Source: Gammaproteobacteria bacterium RIFCSPHIGHO2_12_FULL_35_23 (GTDB lineage: Bacteria > Pseudomonadota > Gammaproteobacteria > UBA12402). Taken from it: a stretch of 64,000 nt of DNA. Under the pieces are notes generated by a model. The model made no database searches and was not told where the DNA came from. It worked only from the letters and a program-made list of their open reading frames with translations. The DNA is taken from contig MGXT01000025.1 of assembly GCA_001801465.1 (NCBI GenBank), forward strand, positions 186,001 to 250,000, written 5' to 3'. The position numbers and the translations under genes are program-made. This document shows, one piece after another, positions 26,472 through 39,729 of the stretch (the first letter of the stretch is position 1; each line of letters starts with the position of its first letter).

Positions 26472-26537
26472 ATCTCCAAAATGCATAAAGTATAATAACC
26501 TATTGAAATATATATTCTTTTAAGGAAATTAGGTGTT

Positions 26538-27029
26538 TTAAATAACCGTTGCCTTTTCAATAACAATATCCTCACTTGGCACATCATCGTGCCCTGCTTT
26601 TGAAGTAGTTTTAACGGCCTTAATTAAATCCACAACCTCCATGCCCTCGACAACTTTACCAAAAACACAGTAGCCCCAACCATTGACATCTTCTGATTTG
26701 AAATTTAAAAACTCATTATCTTTAACATTAATAAAAAACTGCGCAGAAGCAGAATGAGGATCCATAGTTCTAGCCATAGCAATACTCCCTCGCACATTTT
26801 TACTGCCTTTGTTTGCTTCGTTTTTAATTACTGATTTAGTTTGTTTTTGTTTCATACCCGGTAGAAAACCACCGCCTTGAATCATAAAATTATTAATAAC
26901 TCGATGAAAAATTACACCCTCATAAAAACCGTCTTTAACATATTCTTCAAAGTTTTTAGCAGTATTAGGCGTTTTTTTATAATCAAGCTCTAGCTTAATA
27001 GTCCCTTTATTAGTTTCTAAAATTACCAT
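26538..27029 (-). CDS. ppiB: Cyclophilin-type peptidyl-prolyl cis-trans isomerase
   Basis: 163 residues, cytosolic cyclophilin (no signal peptide). Core motifs [37 protein letters not shown] and [13 protein letters not shown] are all present, including the catalytic arginine in FHRV. The start is ATG at 27027-27029 with AGAGGA upstream; a TTG two codons earlier is less likely. Downstream of terC on the same strand. Confidence 0.93.
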   Translation of the reverse strand: MVILETNKGTIKLELDYKKTPNTAKNFEEYVKDGFYEGVIFHRVINNFMIQGGGFLPGMKQKQTKSVIKNEANKGSKNVRGSIAMARTMDPHSASAQFFINVKDNEFLNFKSEDVNGWGYCVFGKVVEGMEVVDLIKAVKTTSKAGHDDVPSEDIVIEKATVI

Positions 27030-27059
27030 CTTCAATTCCTCTTATAATATAAATCATTA

Positions 27060-27767
27060 TTATTTATTTCTAACTTTTCGTCTTAATATGTTAAGAAATT
27101 CCACAAATAGAGAAAAGCCCATCGCAAAATAGATATAGCCTCTTGGCACATGAAACTCAAAACCATCAGCAATCAAGACCATTCCTATTAAAATTAAAAA
27201 ACTCAAGGCTAACATTTTAACAGTAGGATGCCTAGCAATAAAGCGACTTAACGGTTCGCTTGCAAAGACCATAGTAACAATAGCAATAGTAATAGCCACT
27301 GCCATTAACCAATAGCGCTGGGTTAAACCTATCGCTGTTAATACGCTATCTAAAGAAAAAATAACATCTAAAATAGCAATTTGGGTTACTATCATCATAA
27401 AACCACTAGGACCTTTACTGGTTTTTTTAATTTCTGTTTTAGGCTCAATTTCAATATGAATTTCTTCTGTGGACTTAGCTAACAAAAACAACCCGCCTAA
27501 TATTAAAAATAAATCTCGAATTGAAAAAGTCATATTAAATATTGAAAATAAAGGAAATATTAATTTGGTGATCCAAACTGCAGACGCTAATAATATAAGC
27601 CTGGTTACCCAGGCTAAAGTTAAGCCTACTTTTCTTGCTCTACTTTGTATGGGCTTAGGTAATCGCTGCGAGATAATAGCAATAAAAACTAAATTATCAA
27701 TGCCTAAGACAACCTCGAGGATGGTTAAAGTAATTAAACTAACAACAATGTCTATCATCGCTTCCAT
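27060..27767 (-). CDS. TerC-family integral membrane protein
   Basis: 235 residues with about seven hydrophobic helices and the TerC signature LEVVLGIDNLVFIAII near the N-terminus plus FSLDSVLTAIGL, carrying the conserved membrane aspartates. The family is linked to tellurite resistance and to metal (manganese) export in some members; the substrate here is unknown. AAGGA precedes the ATG. Confidence 0.92.
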   Translation of the reverse strand: MEAMIDIVVSLITLTILEVVLGIDNLVFIAIISQRLPKPIQSRARKVGLTLAWVTRLILLASAVWITKLIFPLFSIFNMTFSIRDLFLILGGLFLLAKSTEEIHIEIEPKTEIKKTSKGPSGFMMIVTQIAILDVIFSLDSVLTAIGLTQRYWLMAVAITIAIVTMVFASEPLSRFIARHPTVKMLALSFLILIGMVLIADGFEFHVPRGYIYFAMGFSLFVEFLNILRRKVRNK

Positions 27768-27779
27768 TCATAATCCTTC

Positions 27780-29144
27780 TTAACTTAACTTTTCATAAAA
27801 GGTTTGCACAGCATTTAATGATAAAGCTTCTTTGTCTAAATAAACCAAACAAGAACTCTCCTCTTTATCAGATAATCCACTAATAACTAAAGAATAATCA
27901 TGCAAATTTTTTACTCGGCCTTTTTTATTGATAACAAGTATTGGATCTTTGCTACCAACATAAGATTGATGGGGTAGTTGAACTAAACTTACCTGCCAGG
28001 GCTTTAACTTTTTTTCTTTTTTTAAGGAGGCAATTAATTCTTGGGTTTGAGATAAATGCTCGGCATCAATATGTAAAATCTTAGGTAACCGTCTGCTATA
28101 AAGTCGTTCAGCAATTTCCACCACCGGGTGCTTAAGCGTTAATCCTGCAAAATAACGAATCATTGAAAATACATCATAATCACAAAGCCTTTTATAAAGG
28201 TTATAATTACTCATTAAAAAACTCTTTTTTAATGAATTTATGTTTTTAGTTGTTTTAGCCTGATGATTAAACTGGGTCACCGCCGCTAAAAATTTTGCTA
28301 AATTTTTCTCTTTTATTTCTGCAAACAAGCCTTCTTCCCAAACACTTTTGGCTAAATATTTTAAAAAGGAGGTTAACAAAAATTCAGCGGCATATTTTTT
28401 ACCATTATGATAAACATTATGCATCATTAAGCGTCTGGCCATTAAATACTGTTCTACTACTCCGATTCCTTTTTCGGTAATACCTAATCTCAGCGTTTTT
28501 GTTTTATCTTCCACAATCGCCATACAGTGTAATAGCCATTGAAAATCATAGACACCATAAGTAACACCACAAAAATGACTGTCTCGTCGTAAATAATCAA
28601 GACGGTCGGCATCAAGCTGTGAAGAAACGATATCTGCTAGCAATTTTTTTTCTTGTTCTTTGTGCATAATAAGGTTTTTGATAAGATTCAGTTCTTCTAC
28701 TGTAATAGGTCCAGATTTGTTTCTTTTATTAAACTCATTAACAAATTTTGTAGATAAATACTCTTTTAAAAATAAGGGGGTCCAATCTTCATGTTTAATA
28801 GCTGACTGATAAAAAATTCCTTCAAACGCATGAGAAAAAGGACCATGACCGATATCATGTAATAGACCGGCTATCATGACGACTCTACGCTCCCGGGCAG
28901 TAAGATTAAGCTTGGTTGCAATCTGACCTGCAACGTAGCAACATCCTAAAGCATGATTGAATCGAGTATGCACAGCACCTGGAAAAACTAAATCACCTAA
29001 TCCTAATTGTTTAATATGTCGTAATCGTTGAAAGTTAGGACTATCGATAAAAGGTTTGATCCAATTATTTTCTTCATCCGTAAACTGCATAGAGCCATGT
29101 ACAGGATCTTTGATGATATGAAACGATTTATTAGTCGTTTTCAT
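27780..29144 (-). CDS. HD-domain phosphohydrolase (dGTPase/SAMHD1-like)
   Basis: 454 residues. The N-terminal IKDPVHGSMQF and FQRLRHIKQLGL, followed by HTRFNHALG, AGLLHDIGHGPFSHAFE (HD metal-binding motif) and SSQLDADRLDYLRRD, define the HD hydrolase family close to bacterial dNTPases. Likely cleaves (deoxy)nucleoside triphosphates, but this is not proven. Upstream of terC on the same strand with a 12-base gap. Confidence 0.88.
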   Translation of the reverse strand: MKTTNKSFHIIKDPVHGSMQFTDEENNWIKPFIDSPNFQRLRHIKQLGLGDLVFPGAVHTRFNHALGCCYVAGQIATKLNLTARERRVVMIAGLLHDIGHGPFSHAFEGIFYQSAIKHEDWTPLFLKEYLSTKFVNEFNKRNKSGPITVEELNLIKNLIMHKEQEKKLLADIVSSQLDADRLDYLRRDSHFCGVTYGVYDFQWLLHCMAIVEDKTKTLRLGITEKGIGVVEQYLMARRLMMHNVYHNGKKYAAEFLLTSFLKYLAKSVWEEGLFAEIKEKNLAKFLAAVTQFNHQAKTTKNINSLKKSFLMSNYNLYKRLCDYDVFSMIRYFAGLTLKHPVVEIAERLYSRRLPKILHIDAEHLSQTQELIASLKKEKKLKPWQVSLVQLPHQSYVGSKDPILVINKKGRVKNLHDYSLVISGLSDKEESSCLVYLDKEALSLNAVQTFYEKLS

Positions 29145-29430
29145 TCCTGGTTCCTTTTTAAAAGCTATTTATAAGTTGTTATTATTGTTTAAATTTAACA
29201 AACAATAAAGCTTCTCTAGTCTAAAGCGATGACTTATCTCTTATCCAGCGCTAGGGACTCTTCTGTTTAATTCAAAAAATTAACTTTATCTTTTAATATC
29301 AAATGGTTATCAAATGTCCGTTGCTTTTAGTCCTGGCGGGTTAATTTTTATCTGCACTAATAAAAATATTCCATTTGGTTTTTAAAAAAAATAATTTATG
29401 TTACTATTTAAAACTACTTGGAGTAATAAT
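29145..29430. other. Divergent intergenic region
   Basis: About 285 bases between the HD gene and the AbiEi-like gene, holding both promoters. No clear box, repeat or RNA could be supported. Confidence 0.35.
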
Positions 29431-30222
29431 ATGGCAAAAGGAATCCCTTACATTAACCAACTGGCGGCTCAAGGTGGTTTCTTTTTTACCACCTGTGATT
29501 TAATCCAACAGTTTGCTATGACCACTACTGCTGCCAATGCTTTATTAAGACGACTCAAAGCTAAACATGAAATTGCTACCCCTTATCCTGGCTTTCATTT
29601 GATTATTCCACCTGAGTTTCGTGTTTTAGGTTGTTTACCTGCAGAGCAATTTATTCCAGCACTCATGTGTTATTTAAACATTCCTTACTACGTTGGCCTA
29701 TTAAGCGCCGCCGCCTTTTATGGAATAACTCAGCCAGCCTTATCAACCTTGCAAATTATTGTTCCTGATAATCGCAATACTATTCACTGTGGCAATCTTA
29801 ATATTGAATTTATTGCCAGAAATAACCTACAAAATCTTCCTATTAAAAAATTTCCAACAAGCAAAGGTACTATTAATGTTGCCACAGCCGAGCTAACAGC
29901 TTTAGATTTAGTCAATTCTCCCTCGCAAAGCGAGGGATTAACCAAGGTGCTTCGGTTACTTAAAGAACTAACACCTAGCCTGTCTAAGCAAGCCTTAGTC
30001 AATTTAACAAAGCTAGTTCCTTATACACCACCTTTACAGCGATTAGGTTTTTTTCTCGAGGCCATTAACCAAGAAGAATTAGCACAAATAGTAGAGCAAG
30101 AACTTTTACATCGAAAAATGAAAAAAAGACTATTAGTTTCAAAAATTAAAGTACCGAGTAAAGCGACAGTAAATTCTAGATGGAAAATAATTATCAATAA
30201 AACCTGGGGGCAAGAGTTATAA
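29431..30222 (+). CDS. AbiEi-like type IV antitoxin-family protein (orphan)
   Basis: 263 residues. An N-terminal winged helix (GGFFFTTCDLIQQFAMTTTA, LLRRLKAKHEIATPYPGFHL) is followed by the AbiEi-like body with YYVGLLSAAAFYGIT and the region TAELTALDLVN. The ATG at 29431 has GGAG at 29420-29423; an earlier ATG at 29398 is less likely. In AbiE systems this protein represses the operon and neutralises the AbiEii nucleotidyltransferase toxin. Here no AbiEii follows: the next gene is atpC on the other strand, eight bases away. Confidence 0.8.
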   Translation: MAKGIPYINQLAAQGGFFFTTCDLIQQFAMTTTAANALLRRLKAKHEIATPYPGFHLIIPPEFRVLGCLPAEQFIPALMCYLNIPYYVGLLSAAAFYGITQPALSTLQIIVPDNRNTIHCGNLNIEFIARNNLQNLPIKKFPTSKGTINVATAELTALDLVNSPSQSEGLTKVLRLLKELTPSLSKQALVNLTKLVPYTPPLQRLGFFLEAINQEELAQIVEQELLHRKMKKRLLVSKIKVPSKATVNSRWKIIINKTWGQEL

Positions 30223-30229
30223 TTAATTA

Positions 30230-30670
30230 TTACCCTAAACGATTTTTACGAATAATTTTATGCAGGTCTTTCACAGCACGCAGTTTTGCTGAAGCTTCTG
30301 CTAATTCGACTAAAGCTCTTTGATAATCGATATTTTTAGCTTTTTTGCCGGCCAAACTTTGTAAAGCCTTTTCTTGCGCTTCTTTAGCGGCCATTTCATC
30401 AATATCATCAGCCCGAATAATCGTATCAGCTAAAATGGTCACCACATCAGGTTGCACTTCAATCATACCCCCTGAAATATAAAAAACCTCGGCTTTACCA
30501 TCTTGTTTAATCGTAGTAACTTCTCCTGGCTTTACACCAGTTAATAGAGGAGTATGGCCAGGATAAATACCCAAATCGCCCTCTTGACCACTGACAGTAA
30601 CACATTGGACTCGTCCAGAAAAAATAGCTTGTTCTGCACTGACAATATCAAGATGTAGGGTCATTGCCAT
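30230..30670 (-). CDS. atpC: ATP synthase F1 epsilon subunit
   Basis: 146 residues. Beta-sandwich N-terminus ([31 protein letters not shown] is its start region, shown by the family motif [16 protein letters not shown]) and a C-terminal helical hairpin. Rotor stalk and regulatory subunit. GAGGT lies eight bases before the ATG at 30670. Last gene of the atp operon. Confidence 0.96.
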   Translation of the reverse strand: MAMTLHLDIVSAEQAIFSGRVQCVTVSGQEGDLGIYPGHTPLLTGVKPGEVTTIKQDGKAEVFYISGGMIEVQPDVVTILADTIIRADDIDEMAAKEAQEKALQSLAGKKAKNIDYQRALVELAEASAKLRAVKDLHKIIRKNRLG

Positions 30671-30682
30671 GGCGATTACCTC

Positions 30683-32065
<1,383 letters not shown>

Positions 32066-32075
32066 TCACTTTCTC

Positions 32076-32948
32076 CTACGAAACGGCATCCGCGCCAGAA
32101 ATAATTTCCGAAATTTCACGAGTAATCGCAGCTTGTCTAGCCTTATTATAAGCTAACTGTAAATCACTTATAATTTTACCTGCATTATCAGTCGCACTTT
32201 TCATCGCCACCATGGTTGCAGCTTGCTGGCAAGCGATATTCTCTATGACGCCCTGATAAACTTGTGACTCAATATAATTTTTTAATAGGCGTTTTAATAA
32301 TTGTTTAGCATCAGGCTCGTATAAATAATCCCAATGATGCTTCTTAGCTTCTTCTGCTTTACTAGGATCTGGCACAATGGGTAATAGTTGAATCCGCAAA
32401 GGTCGCTGTATCATAGTATTAATAAATTCATTATAAAAAATATGTAGCGCATCAATTTGTTTATCACTATAAGCATCTAACATTACTTTAACGATACCAA
32501 TTAATTGTTCAATGCCTGGGGCATCACCTAAATGATGAGCTTTGGCAATAACATTACCACCAATACGTCTAAAATAAGCATCTGCTCGATTACCAATTAA
32601 ACACAAATCAGCTGCTATATTTTTTTCAGAAAAATCTTTCATGATGGTAATAACTGATTTAAATAAATTACTATTTAATGAGCCGCAAAGACCCCGGTCT
32701 GTAGAAACAATGATAACGCCAATTTTTTTTATTTCGCGGACTTCTAAAAAAGGATGCCTGTATTCTGGATGAGCACAAGCTAAATGGTGGATTACATCGC
32801 GAATTTTTTCTGCATAAGGTTTGGATCGTTTCATACGATCTTGTGCTTTACGCATCTTACTAGCAGCAACCATTTCCATAGCCCGCGTTATTTTCTGCGT
32901 ACTTTTAATACTGCCAATTTTTGATTTTATCTCACGTGCAACCGTCAT
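32076..32948 (-). CDS. atpG: ATP synthase F1 gamma subunit
   Basis: 290 residues, central rotor shaft. N-terminal coiled coil [19 protein letters not shown] with [11 protein letters not shown], and the C-terminal helix [20 protein letters not shown] are diagnostic. Between atpA and atpD as usual. Confidence 0.97.
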   Translation of the reverse strand: MTVAREIKSKIGSIKSTQKITRAMEMVAASKMRKAQDRMKRSKPYAEKIRDVIHHLACAHPEYRHPFLEVREIKKIGVIIVSTDRGLCGSLNSNLFKSVITIMKDFSEKNIAADLCLIGNRADAYFRRIGGNVIAKAHHLGDAPGIEQLIGIVKVMLDAYSDKQIDALHIFYNEFINTMIQRPLRIQLLPIVPDPSKAEEAKKHHWDYLYEPDAKQLLKRLLKNYIESQVYQGVIENIACQQAATMVAMKSATDNAGKIISDLQLAYNKARQAAITREISEIISGADAVS

Positions 32949-32952
32949 AGTC

Positions 32953-34494
32953 TTACCAAGTTAATGTTTGCATGCAGGCTTCTATTGCAGCCTTCATTTG
33001 CTTATCAATATCATCGTTATAATCGCCCGCCTCATTAATTCTCTTCATTAAGTTCGCATAATTAGTAAAACAAAACGCGTGCAATTCCGCTTCTACTGCA
33101 GTCACTTTATTAATCGGCACTCTGTCAAAATAGCCTCTATCGACCGCATATAAAGAGATGCTCATCTCTGCTACAGTTAATGGGGCATATTGTTTTTGCT
33201 TCATAATTTCAGTCACTCGTTGTCCGCGCTCTAATTGTTTACGAGTTACCTCATCTAAGTCTGAAGCAAACTGAGCAAAAGCAGCCAATTCACGATATTG
33301 TGCTTGCGCGATACGAATACCGCCCGCAAGCTTTTTCATAATCTTAGTTTGAGCGGCGCCGCCCACTCGTGATACCGATAATCCGGTATTAATTGCAGGT
33401 CGAATACCAGCATTAAATAGATCTGTTTCTAAAAATATTTGTCCGTCTGTAATCGAAATAACGTTGGTCGGTACAAAAGCAGAAACGTCACCCGCTTGGG
33501 TTTCAATAATAGGTAAGGCTGTTAAAGAACCTGTTTTACCTTTTACTGTGCCTTGAGTAAATTTTTCTACATACTCAGCATTAACTCTTGCTGCACGTTC
33601 CAACAAGCGTGAATGCAAATAAAAAATATCGCCAGGATACGCTTCTCGACCTGGCGGTCTTCTCAACAATAAAGAAATTTGGCGATAAGCCCAAGCTTGC
33701 TTTGTTAAATCATCATAGATAATTAGAGCATCTTGTCCTCGATCTCTGAAATACTCCCCCATCGAACAACCCGTATAAGGAGCAACAAATTGCATTGCAG
33801 CAGGATCTGAAGCAGTTGCAACCACAACAATCGTATGTTTCATCGCACCATGCTCATGCAACTTACGAACCACCGCTGCAACGGAAGAAGCCTTTTGGCC
33901 TATTGCTACATAAATACACTTAATTCCTGAATCTTTCTGGTTAATAATAGTATCAATAGCAACCGCTGTTTTACCTGTTTGTCTATCTCCAATTAAAAGC
34001 TCTCTTTGTCCGCGGCCAATTGGCACCATAGAATCTATAGCTTTTAAGCCGGTTTGCACAGGTTCTGAAACTGATTTTCTCCAAATTACCCCAGGCGCAA
34101 TTTTTTCAACTGGAGAAGTTAATTTAGTTTCTAAAGGCCCGGCTTCATCAATAGGCTGGCCTAATGCATTAACCACTCGACCAAGTAATGCTTCACCAAC
34201 CGGTACTTCAAGAATTCGTCCCGTCGTTTTTACTATCTGTCCTTCAACTAAATCTTTATACTCACCTAATACTACCGCACCAACTGAATCTCTTTCCAAG
34301 TTTAATGCTAAACCAAATAGGCCATTTTCAAACTCCAGCATTTCACCTTGCATCACATTATCAAGACCATAGATTTTAATAATGCCGTCCTTAACACTAA
34401 CTATTTTACCTTCGGTTCTAATATCGCTTTCATTTTTAAATGATTCGATTCGGCTTTTAATAATTTCACTTATTTCTGCTGAAGATAACTTCAT
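32953..34494 (-). CDS. atpA: ATP synthase F1 alpha subunit
   Basis: 513 residues, as in E. coli. P-loop [15 protein letters not shown] near residue 170, then [30 protein letters not shown] and [14 protein letters not shown]. Non-catalytic nucleotide-binding subunit. Its ATG overlaps the atpH stop by four bases. Confidence 0.98.
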   Translation of the reverse strand: MKLSSAEISEIIKSRIESFKNESDIRTEGKIVSVKDGIIKIYGLDNVMQGEMLEFENGLFGLALNLERDSVGAVVLGEYKDLVEGQIVKTTGRILEVPVGEALLGRVVNALGQPIDEAGPLETKLTSPVEKIAPGVIWRKSVSEPVQTGLKAIDSMVPIGRGQRELLIGDRQTGKTAVAIDTIINQKDSGIKCIYVAIGQKASSVAAVVRKLHEHGAMKHTIVVVATASDPAAMQFVAPYTGCSMGEYFRDRGQDALIIYDDLTKQAWAYRQISLLLRRPPGREAYPGDIFYLHSRLLERAARVNAEYVEKFTQGTVKGKTGSLTALPIIETQAGDVSAFVPTNVISITDGQIFLETDLFNAGIRPAINTGLSVSRVGGAAQTKIMKKLAGGIRIAQAQYRELAAFAQFASDLDEVTRKQLERGQRVTEIMKQKQYAPLTVAEMSISLYAVDRGYFDRVPINKVTAVEAELHAFCFTNYANLMKRINEAGDYNDDIDKQMKAAIEACMQTLTW

Positions 34495-35033
34495 AATTGT
34501 TGATCCCCTTTAAGGTATTCGCGAAGCTTTGATAAACGTCCAAAAATAGAACCATCAATTACTAGATCGTCACTTTTAATAATAGCGCCCCCTAAAAGAG
34601 TTTGATCTATTTTATGGCTCAATAAAATATTTTTTTGATATCGTTTTTCTAAAGCTTTAGTAATTTTTTGTTGTTGAGCAGCTGTTAATTCTAAAGCTGA
34701 AATAATTTCAACTTTTAACGCTTTATCATAGTTTTCTTTATGTTTTATAAACTCTGATAAAATAAAAGGTATGACTGGCAATCGATGATAATCAATTAGT
34801 AATCTAAAAAAATTACTGATGCTTTTATCTTTGATAGCAAGTATTTTTACAAAAATTTCCCATAACTCCTTTTCAGAAATACTTGGGTCATAAAATAACT
34901 GCTTGACTTCAGCTTGCTTAATTACATTTGCTGCTAACTGCAATATCTCATGCCAAGCTGCAATAGTATTTTTTTCAGCCGCATATTCGAAAGCTGCTTT
35001 AGCATAAGGTCTTGCGATACTTAATAAGTTCAT
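34491..35033 (-). CDS. atpH: ATP synthase F1 delta subunit
   Basis: 180 residues; peripheral stalk. [12 protein letters not shown] at the N-terminus and [25 protein letters not shown] at the C-terminus are the conserved OSCP/delta motifs. Separated from atpF by two bases. Confidence 0.96.
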   Translation of the reverse strand: MNLLSIARPYAKAAFEYAAEKNTIAAWHEILQLAANVIKQAEVKQLFYDPSISEKELWEIFVKILAIKDKSISNFFRLLIDYHRLPVIPFILSEFIKHKENYDKALKVEIISALELTAAQQQKITKALEKRYQKNILLSHKIDQTLLGGAIIKSDDLVIDGSIFGRLSKLREYLKGDQQL

Positions 35034-35035
35034 TG

Positions 35036-35506
35036 TTATAACTCTGCCACCAATTCATCTATTACTTTATCGTGTATCTGTTTATTAATTTCTTTTTCAA
35101 TCACTTTTTCGGCGCCCGTAACAACTAAATCAGCCACTTCCTTTCTTAACGCATCTTTAGTGTTAGCGGTCATCTGTTCAATTTCTGTATGAGCATAGTC
35201 GATAATTTGCTGGCTTTCTTTGCGCGCTTGTTCTTTTGCTTCTTCAATTATCTGAACCGCTCTTTTATTAGCTTGCTCAATTAAGTGAGAGGCATTTAAC
35301 TTTGCCTCTCTTAAAATTTCAGTGGCTTTGTGTTTAGCTAATTCTAACTCTCTTTTTCCGCGCTCAGCAGCCGACAGGCCTTCACTGATGCGTTTTTGGC
35401 GTTCTTGCATTGCTTTAGTAATAGGAGGCCATACATAACGCATAGTAAACCAAATGAAAACTATAAAAGTTATCATTTGGCCTATTAAAGTTAAATTAAT
35501 ATTCAT
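35036..35506 (-). CDS. atpF: ATP synthase F0 subunit b
   Basis: 156 residues, identical in length to E. coli. One N-terminal membrane helix (about 5-25, with MRYVWPPI after it) then a long charged coiled coil ([20 protein letters not shown]). Peripheral stalk anchor. Confidence 0.97.
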   Translation of the reverse strand: MNINLTLIGQMITFIVFIWFTMRYVWPPITKAMQERQKRISEGLSAAERGKRELELAKHKATEILREAKLNASHLIEQANKRAVQIIEEAKEQARKESQQIIDYAHTEIEQMTANTKDALRKEVADLVVTGAEKVIEKEINKQIHDKVIDELVAEL

Positions 35507-35527
35507 TCAGCTATTGTCTCTCTTTTA

Positions 35528-35866
<339 letters not shown>

Positions 35867-35889
35867 TTAATTGTCTTTAAATTATTAAT

Positions 35890-37093
<1,204 letters not shown>

Positions 37094-37159
37094 ATTCTGT
37101 TATCCCGATATTCCTTATAGTTACAAATAGTTACGTAGCTTCGGGATAAAATTGACGAA

Positions 37160-37188
37160 AGTATAAAGATTTGTGGAGATAAGCGCAA
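37160..37188 (-). promoter_or_regulatory. Promoter of the atp operon
   Basis: Minus strand -35 TTGCGC (37183-37188) and -10 TATACT (37160-37165), 17-base spacing, about 60 bases before the atpI start. Reasonable match in the only upstream space. Confidence 0.55.
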
Positions 37189-37280
37189 TATTTATCCGTC
37201 AATTTGTATAAATAAAATATTTATCATCATTTAGTCACATTTCCATGATAAAATTTTTCGCATAATAAAAAGGATAAATT

Positions 37281-38573
37281 ATGCCCAATCTTTATCAATA
37301 CACCTATCTTTGCACCCGTCATAATATGCGTATTGTCACCAGCCATACTTTAATACTGATTTGGAACTTAACCAATAACTCGCTAATTTATTATAATACT
37401 TTGGACAGAATGTTACCGCGTTTAAACATCACTGTTCAAAATCTCAGTGAAATGGAAGGGTTTTATGGTAACTTGGCTTATGGAAGCATGTTGGCTGCTT
37501 TGGTCATTTTTTCACTAGGTAATCAAGAAACCTTTCCTCACAGACTCCAAGTTGCTTGCTGGCCTTTTGGGTTTCGTCTTAAAAAACATTCTCGAACTGG
37601 CTGGCTGCTTATTTTTTGGGAATTTGTCCGTTCTATTACAGCTGTTACCAGAACTATTGCTAACTCTGGCTCAGCTGCTATTGCTATTTATCCTTTTGCG
37701 GGCCGTAACGGGGCTATCACAAGTTTTACTGTTGCAGCAAGCATTAATATTGTTGCCAATGTTGCTTTTTATAGACAAAAAGATCATACCCCATTAGCTT
37801 GTATTCCAGAAAAAATTCGTAACCCAATGCGCCTTATTATTTCTTCCTTGTTTGCCTTACTAGCTTCTCTGCTCTATGCAGTTTCATTAAATCTATTTTT
37901 TGAGCATTTAAAATTTCAAGATTATCCCAGCACCGAATGTAAGACATGGGAAGATATATTAATCACTGGCATTAATATCATAGGTCTTATTTTTTTATCT
38001 TTAGCAACGATGAATCGATATAATAAAGAACTTGGTGAGGCGATGGGAGAAACTAAAGCATCCTATACTTTACCACAATGCTTTACCGATTTTGCAAGTT
38101 CTGCCTTTGTTATGGCCATAGCAATTTTCTTTAAAAGTGGCACCGCTGCAAGCTCTGGTTTTGCCTTGTTTTATCCAAATAAAGCCTTGGCCTGGTCCGA
38201 TGCGCTTGTTGGTATTATCCCTGCTGGGTTAGCCCAATGGGCCCAATTAAAAACTGATAACCAAGAACCTCAATTACCTTTGCTTGCTTCTGATTTTGCT
38301 ACAGATTCCACACCTACCCCTGGACTCCAACCAGTTGGTACCACCCATGAATTGCTTTCTCTATTAGCAGATTGTCAATTTAGCAACGGCCAGCCTAAAA
38401 TACCCAGCCCCCCACTTCCTAATCCAGCAACTAGCCGACGTAGAGGTAATGCTTGTGCGGAATTTATGAACAGCTGTTTGAATTGGTGTGGCAGCTTTTT
38501 TGGAAGTCGTGCCACTCCTTCTGTTGGCGAAACTGATCCGCTTTTGTCTGCCACTAAGCGTTCTGCTTACTAA
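37281..38573 (+). CDS. Unknown polytopic membrane protein, 430 residues
   Basis: No family recognised. Six or seven hydrophobic segments lie between residues about 50 and 325, for example LIISSLFALLASLLYAVSL and ITGINIIGLIFLSLATM. A soluble, Pro/Ser-rich C-terminal tail of about 100 residues follows (PSPPLPNPATSRRRG) with several cysteines (NACAEFMNSCLNWCG). AAGGA is nine bases before the ATG. Divergent from atpI, inserted between the atp operon and parB. Could be a membrane-directed effector or a lineage-specific transporter; nothing decides. Confidence 0.7.
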   Translation: MPNLYQYTYLCTRHNMRIVTSHTLILIWNLTNNSLIYYNTLDRMLPRLNITVQNLSEMEGFYGNLAYGSMLAALVIFSLGNQETFPHRLQVACWPFGFRLKKHSRTGWLLIFWEFVRSITAVTRTIANSGSAAIAIYPFAGRNGAITSFTVAASINIVANVAFYRQKDHTPLACIPEKIRNPMRLIISSLFALLASLLYAVSLNLFFEHLKFQDYPSTECKTWEDILITGINIIGLIFLSLATMNRYNKELGEAMGETKASYTLPQCFTDFASSAFVMAIAIFFKSGTAASSGFALFYPNKALAWSDALVGIIPAGLAQWAQLKTDNQEPQLPLLASDFATDSTPTPGLQPVGTTHELLSLLADCQFSNGQPKIPSPPLPNPATSRRRGNACAEFMNSCLNWCGSFFGSRATPSVGETDPLLSATKRSAY

Positions 38574-38746
38574 ACAATTTTTTTAAGCTTTCAAGCTATT
38601 AATAGACTTACTTTCTTTTAATAAATTTTCAATAGCTTAGATATCGCCCCTTTTGCTTATTAAAAATTAATGGCTGCTTGATTACTAATCATTACTTTAA
38701 CGATTATTAAATAGCCATGTTTAATATTTTTTTGTAAACTTGCTTT

Positions 38747-39691
38747 ATGAGTTTGCATAAGAATTTAGTTCGTTTTTATTATAAATTACGATTGCCGAAA
38801 AATCGTTGGCATATTATTTCTGTATTGCCTAATCTTAAGTTAAAAAACTGCGCTGCTCTTAATCATGACGTAAAAGAAATTTATTATAAAGGTAAGTTTA
38901 TTGCCAAAACCAGCCCTTTAACTGAGTTAAAACAACGTAAACAAAAAAATTGCTTTATTGTGGCTACTGGGCCGTCTATTCAAACCTTAGATTTAACGCA
39001 ATTACAGAATAAGTTTCTTATTGGAGTAAATGGTGCAACCGCTTTAATTACCTCCCATCAGCTAAAGTTTTCGCTTTATATTGTCATGGATCCAAGTTTT
39101 GTTAAACATCGTTTTGAATTAGTTAAAGCTGCTATTCACGCTGGCACACCTTGTTTATTTAGTTACAAGGTTATTGATGCTATTTGTAAACAAGATTCCT
39201 CCTTATTGCAGCATGCCAAACTTTATCTTATTCAAGAAATAAACAAGCGTTATGATGGCATTACTCTACCAACTTCTGCTTTTTACGACAAAATAAAAAA
39301 TAATCCTCAATTAATCACTCCTATTTCAAAGACTAGCAACAACCCTATTGGTTTTAGTCGCAATATTGAACACGGTGTATTTGATGGAGGAACCGTCACG
39401 TTTTGGGCGGCACAAGTTGTTTATTACATAGACTTTACGAATATCTTCATTTTAGGAATGGATTTACATTCGAAAACGGGTGCTTTACGGTTTTATGAAA
39501 AACCAAGTAATCAGCTACCAAGTTATTTAGAAGATGATTATGAATCTCTGATCAAGCCTTCTTTTGAAGCGCTATCTCATCTAATGATAAATGAGCCTAT
39601 AAGATTTTATAATGTTTCTTTACAAAGCCGACTGTCAGAAACTATCTTGCCAAAAATTAGTTTTGAAACTGCTCTAGAGTTATGTCAATAA
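38747..39691 (+). CDS. Putative glycosyltransferase-like protein (GT42/DUF115-like)
   Basis: 314 residues. The text NCFIVATGPSIQTLDLTQL, KFLIGVNGATALI, LYIVMDPSF and later GVFDGGTVTFWAAQVVYYIDFTNIFILGMDLHS has the order seen in CstII-type sialyltransferases (GT42) and DUF115 proteins: nucleotide-binding GxGPS-like loop, then a second conserved Gly-rich helix and strand ending in GxDL. Acceptor unknown; might decorate LPS. No good ribosome-binding site before the ATG. Identification tentative. Confidence 0.55.
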   Translation: MSLHKNLVRFYYKLRLPKNRWHIISVLPNLKLKNCAALNHDVKEIYYKGKFIAKTSPLTELKQRKQKNCFIVATGPSIQTLDLTQLQNKFLIGVNGATALITSHQLKFSLYIVMDPSFVKHRFELVKAAIHAGTPCLFSYKVIDAICKQDSSLLQHAKLYLIQEINKRYDGITLPTSAFYDKIKNNPQLITPISKTSNNPIGFSRNIEHGVFDGGTVTFWAAQVVYYIDFTNIFILGMDLHSKTGALRFYEKPSNQLPSYLEDDYESLIKPSFEALSHLMINEPIRFYNVSLQSRLSETILPKISFETALELCQ

Positions 39692-39729
39692 GCTAATTTT
39701 TTTCTTTGCCTTAATTTTTAATTTATTTA

